A model generated the notes under the pieces. It was not told the origin of the DNA. It was given only the letters and a program-made list of their open reading frames with translations, and did no database searches. Below are positions 61,979-64,000 of a stretch of DNA of 64,000 nucleotides, piece after piece. Location: the NCBI RefSeq assembly GCF_900104725.1, contig NZ_LT629758.1:3534001-3598000 (forward strand), given 5' to 3'. Position numbers and translations under genes: made by a program. The first letter of the stretch is position 1; the number at the start of each line of letters is the position of its first letter. This DNA comes from Actinoplanes derwentensis. Lineage in GTDB: Bacteria; Actinomycetota; Actinomycetes; Mycobacteriales; Micromonosporaceae.

Positions 61979-62434
61979 ATGGGGTGGGATGGCCTGCGTC
62001 AGCATCGGCATCCGAACTGGGACTTTGCGCTCGCGATTCTGGCCGCGGTCCTTCCGGGGTCCACCAGGTTCAACCCGGATCGGATCACCGGGCATGGACG
62101 CGCTGACTGGCATCCCTTCGACCTCAAGAAACGCGACATGGACGATATCGAGGACGACCTACTGAGCCGCTGCGCCGACATGACCGGCATGCTGGTCGTC
62201 GTCAATGACCCCAGCTTCAGCGTCGACGGATTCCAGCCCGGCCCGTTTTTCGTCGACGCCTCCGAGCTCCGGAACTTGGTGAAGGACTTCGGCGAGCGCG
62301 TCGGCTCCTACATGACGGACGGCCACGTCATCATCGTGTCCCCGGCCACCGGCATCGTCGTGATGGTGGTGGATGACGGACTGATCGCCAAGATCCGCGG
62401 ACGCACCGTCAAACGGGTTCTCGGACGAGAATGA
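61979..62434 (+). CDS. Small hypothetical protein, possible second immunity protein
   Basis: 151 residues from ATG 61979, 2 bases after the upstream stop. Contains WDFALAILAAVLPGS, DMTGMLVVVNDPSF, a FFVDASELRNLVKDF helix and HVIIVSPATGIVVMVVDDGL. Appears soluble and acidic. May neutralise one of the Tox-PL domains or the unknown tip. No known family identified. Confidence 0.65.
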   Translation: MGWDGLRQHRHPNWDFALAILAAVLPGSTRFNPDRITGHGRADWHPFDLKKRDMDDIEDDLLSRCADMTGMLVVVNDPSFSVDGFQPGPFFVDASELRNLVKDFGERVGSYMTDGHVIIVSPATGIVVMVVDDGLIAKIRGRTVKRVLGRE

Positions 62435-62533
62435 TCAGACCCGGCTACATACTTGAGCTCGTCTCACCTTAGGGGATCCGAAGCATCGTGGACATATCGA
62501 GACTGCCGGAACCATTTCGCTCCCGGGCGGAAG

Positions 62534-62908
62534 ATGACGGCCCGGCCTGCCATCGAGAAAGTCCGCTCGCTTTTCCAGATTTGTGTCGAGGATTCTCAGT
62601 CGTTGGACGAGGTGATGGAGGAGTTTCGGGACTCCGCTCAGCGGGACACGTTCTTTCTCCGGCAGAACCTCACCGCGTTGGAGACCATTCTCGACGAACC
62701 ACAGCCTCCGGGGACACTGCTGCAGCTCGCCGAATGGGATGCCAACTGGTCGATGGACCATGACCCGACCAACGATGGCGCGGCGGTTTTCCTGCGCCGG
62801 CTCGCCGAGATGCTCCGTTCTGCCATCGAAGAGGAAGAATCCGGCCGATGGCGGACTTCGTCGGCGATTGGTACTGCGAGCACCGAAGAAGGCGATGACT
62901 CCGCTTGA
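62534..62908 (+). CDS. Small acidic helical hypothetical protein
   Basis: 124 residues from ATG 62534. Acidic and helical (EKVRSLFQICVEDSQSLDEV) with a PPGTLLQLAEW motif, like the PPGPLL...AEF of the gene at 4740. An upstream TTG would add residues that look less natural. Probably another toxin-locus accessory or immunity protein. Confidence 0.55.
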   Translation: MTARPAIEKVRSLFQICVEDSQSLDEVMEEFRDSAQRDTFFLRQNLTALETILDEPQPPGTLLQLAEWDANWSMDHDPTNDGAAVFLRRLAEMLRSAIEEEESGRWRTSSAIGTASTEEGDDSA

Positions 62909-62993
62909 GAAGAAGCTGTTGTGGCTCGGCTACGAGGACTACACTAGGCCTGATGAAAAACGGGTCTCGGTATGGTGCGGGACTACCGACCGC
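62895..62993 (+). pseudogene. Truncated hypothetical gene start (MTPLEKKLLWLGYEDYT)
   Basis: ATG 62895 overlaps the upstream stop. The first 17 residues match a common actinobacterial family found near such immunity genes, but the continuation (RPDEKRVSVWCG) does not, and the frame runs into the convergent ABC gene. It appears cut off by a deletion or recombination at about 62945. Confidence 0.45.
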
Positions 62994-64000
62994 CTACTGA
63001 GCCGGGTAAGCCCTGGTCTCGGTCGCTTTGACGGCTACCCACAAGGGACGGCCCGGCGACAGGTCGAGTTGGGCCGCGGCGGCCGGGGTGATGTCGGCGG
63101 ATACCGAGACGGGGCCTTCCAGACGTACCCGCAAGTTGTCGCCGTGATGTTGGATGTCGGCCAGCGTGGCCGGCCACGTGTTGCGGGGGCTACCGGACGG
63201 CTGGTCGGGGTGCAGAGCCACAGCGGACGGCGGGAAAGCCAAAAAAACGTCCCCCGAGACCGTGTCGGTGCTGGTCAGGGTGAACCCGTCGGCGACCGTG
63301 ACGGTGTGGCCGTCGCCGACGCCGCGGTACAGGTTCAGCCCCACGAGACGGGCCACGTAGTCGGTGCGAGGGCGGGCCGTGATCGTCGCCGCGTCGCCCT
63401 CCTGGACCACCCGGCCCTGTTCGACGATGACCAGGCGGTCGGCCAGTACCAGGGCGTCCAGCGGATCATGAGTGACCAGCAGCGTCGCGCCGGGGTGGTC
63501 GGACAGGTGGCGCCGCAGCTCACCACGCGTCTCCAAGCGGGTGCGGGCGTCCAGCGCCGCCAACGGCTCGTCGAGCAACAGCAGCACTGGATCGACCGCG
63601 AGGGCACGAGCCAACGCGACCCGCTGCGCCTGACCGCCCGACAACTGCCGGGGCTTGCGACTGCCGAACGAGCTGAGGCCGACACGCTCCAGCCATTCGT
63701 CGGCCACGGCATGCGCCGATTTTCGGTCCATGCCGTGGCGGCGCGGGCCGAATGCGACGTTGTCCCGGGCAGTGAGGTGCGGGAACAGTAGATAGTCCTG
63801 GAAGACGACGCCGATCGGGCGCTGTTCCGGCGGCAGCGGGGCCAGGTCTCGCCCGCCGAGGCGCAGATGGCCGCCCGACAATGACGTGAGGCCGGCCAGC
63901 GTACGCAAGGCGGTGGTTTTGCCTGCGCCGTTGGGGCCTAGAAGGGCGACCGTCTCACCCGGCGCGATCCTCAGGGAGATATCCAAGGTGAAAGCGCCGC
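62994..64000 (-). CDS. modC: Molybdate-type ABC transporter ATP-binding protein, 5' end beyond window
   Basis: The frame is open through base 64000, so the first residues are missing. Walker A GPNGAGKTTALRTLAG, Q-loop FQDYLLFPHLT, signature LSGGQAQRVALARALA, Walker B LLLLDEPLAALDAR and H-loop LLVTHDPLDAL are present. A C-terminal TOBE domain (about the last 120 residues) is typical of ModC, CysA and PotA. Gene order (substrate-binding and permease genes) lies outside the window, so molybdate is a likely but not certain substrate. Confidence 0.85.
   Translation of the reverse strand, partial: GAFTLDISLRIAPGETVALLGPNGAGKTTALRTLAGLTSLSGGHLRLGGRDLAPLPPEQRPIGVVFQDYLLFPHLTARDNVAFGPRRHGMDRKSAHAVADEWLERVGLSSFGSRKPRQLSGGQAQRVALARALAVDPVLLLLDEPLAALDARTRLETRGELRRHLSDHPGATLLVTHDPLDALVLADRLVIVEQGRVVQEGDAATITARPRTDYVARLVGLNLYRGVGDGHTVTVADGFTLTSTDTVSGDVFLAFPPSAVALHPDQPSGSPRNTWPATLADIQHHGDNLRVRLEGPVSVSADITPAAAAQLDLSPGRPLWVAVKATETRAYPAQ

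Noticed and set aside
52302..62908. Complete type VII secretion system
   Set aside because: Only substrate-like and immunity-like genes are present; no EccC ATPase, EccD channel or mycosin protease.

Overview
The window is very GC-rich actinobacterial DNA with frequent GTG starts, 4-base stop/start overlaps and families typical of filamentous actinomycetes: a WD40 Ser/Thr kinase, an actinobacterial Hsp70-like protein, SUKH/Imm immunity proteins, CpnT-like WXG effectors and TetA-type MFS pumps. A Micromonosporaceae member such as Actinoplanes fits best, but this is inferred from gene content and composition only. No tRNA, rRNA or CRISPR array was seen.

Layout. 1-3.7 kb: the end of a MarR gene, a membrane protein, a secreted GH43 exo-beta-1,3-galactanase with a CBM13 (ricin B) module, and a divergent DeoR/LacI-type regulator that probably controls it. 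3.7-7.3 kb: a patchy accessory stretch with a transposase remnant, a Panacea-like antitoxin candidate with a small partner, a PIN-like pair, a lipoprotein, and two broken genes. 7.3-37 kb: mostly ordinary metabolic, regulatory and transport genes (alpha/beta hydrolases, HAD phosphatases, MFS pumps, TrmH/SpoU methyltransferase, ArsR-SRPBCC and MarR regulators, flavin oxidoreductase plus XRE-cupin regulator, a radical SAM/M20 peptidase pair, beta-lactamase-like hydrolase, two LysR regulators, NUDIX, WD40 kinase, SDR, Hsp70-like protein, purU). It is interrupted by several frame-disrupted genes.

37.2-42.8 kb: polymorphic toxin locus 1. A 1413-residue secreted protein has alanine-rich ALF/coiled-coil repeats, a Hint autoprotease and a C-terminal nucleic-acid deaminase-like tip (HSE ... 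PCxxxC). A SUKH-4 immunity protein follows directly, flanked by two broken genes. 43.3-52.3 kb: pentapeptide protein, two-component system, GAP-family membrane protein, an HhH/OmpA envelope operon with a near-consensus promoter, ABC exporter, enoyl-CoA hydratase with a 7-unit hexamer microsatellite, acetyltransferase and a YdeI-like protein.

52.3-62.9 kb: polymorphic toxin locus 2, the most unusual part. Two tandem paralogues each appear to join an Imm35-like N-terminus, a YwqJ-type deaminase core (HAE + CxxC) and a SUKH-3-like C-terminus. Divergent from them is a coupled cassette: YbaB-like protein, WXG/EspC-like protein, and an 1811-residue effector with a CpnT-like N-terminus, a Ser/Pro linker, two papain-fold (Tox-PL/glutamine deamidase-like) domains and an unrecognised tip. 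Immunity-candidate genes follow. The type VII secretion machinery itself is not in the window. A molybdate-type ABC ATPase runs off the right edge.
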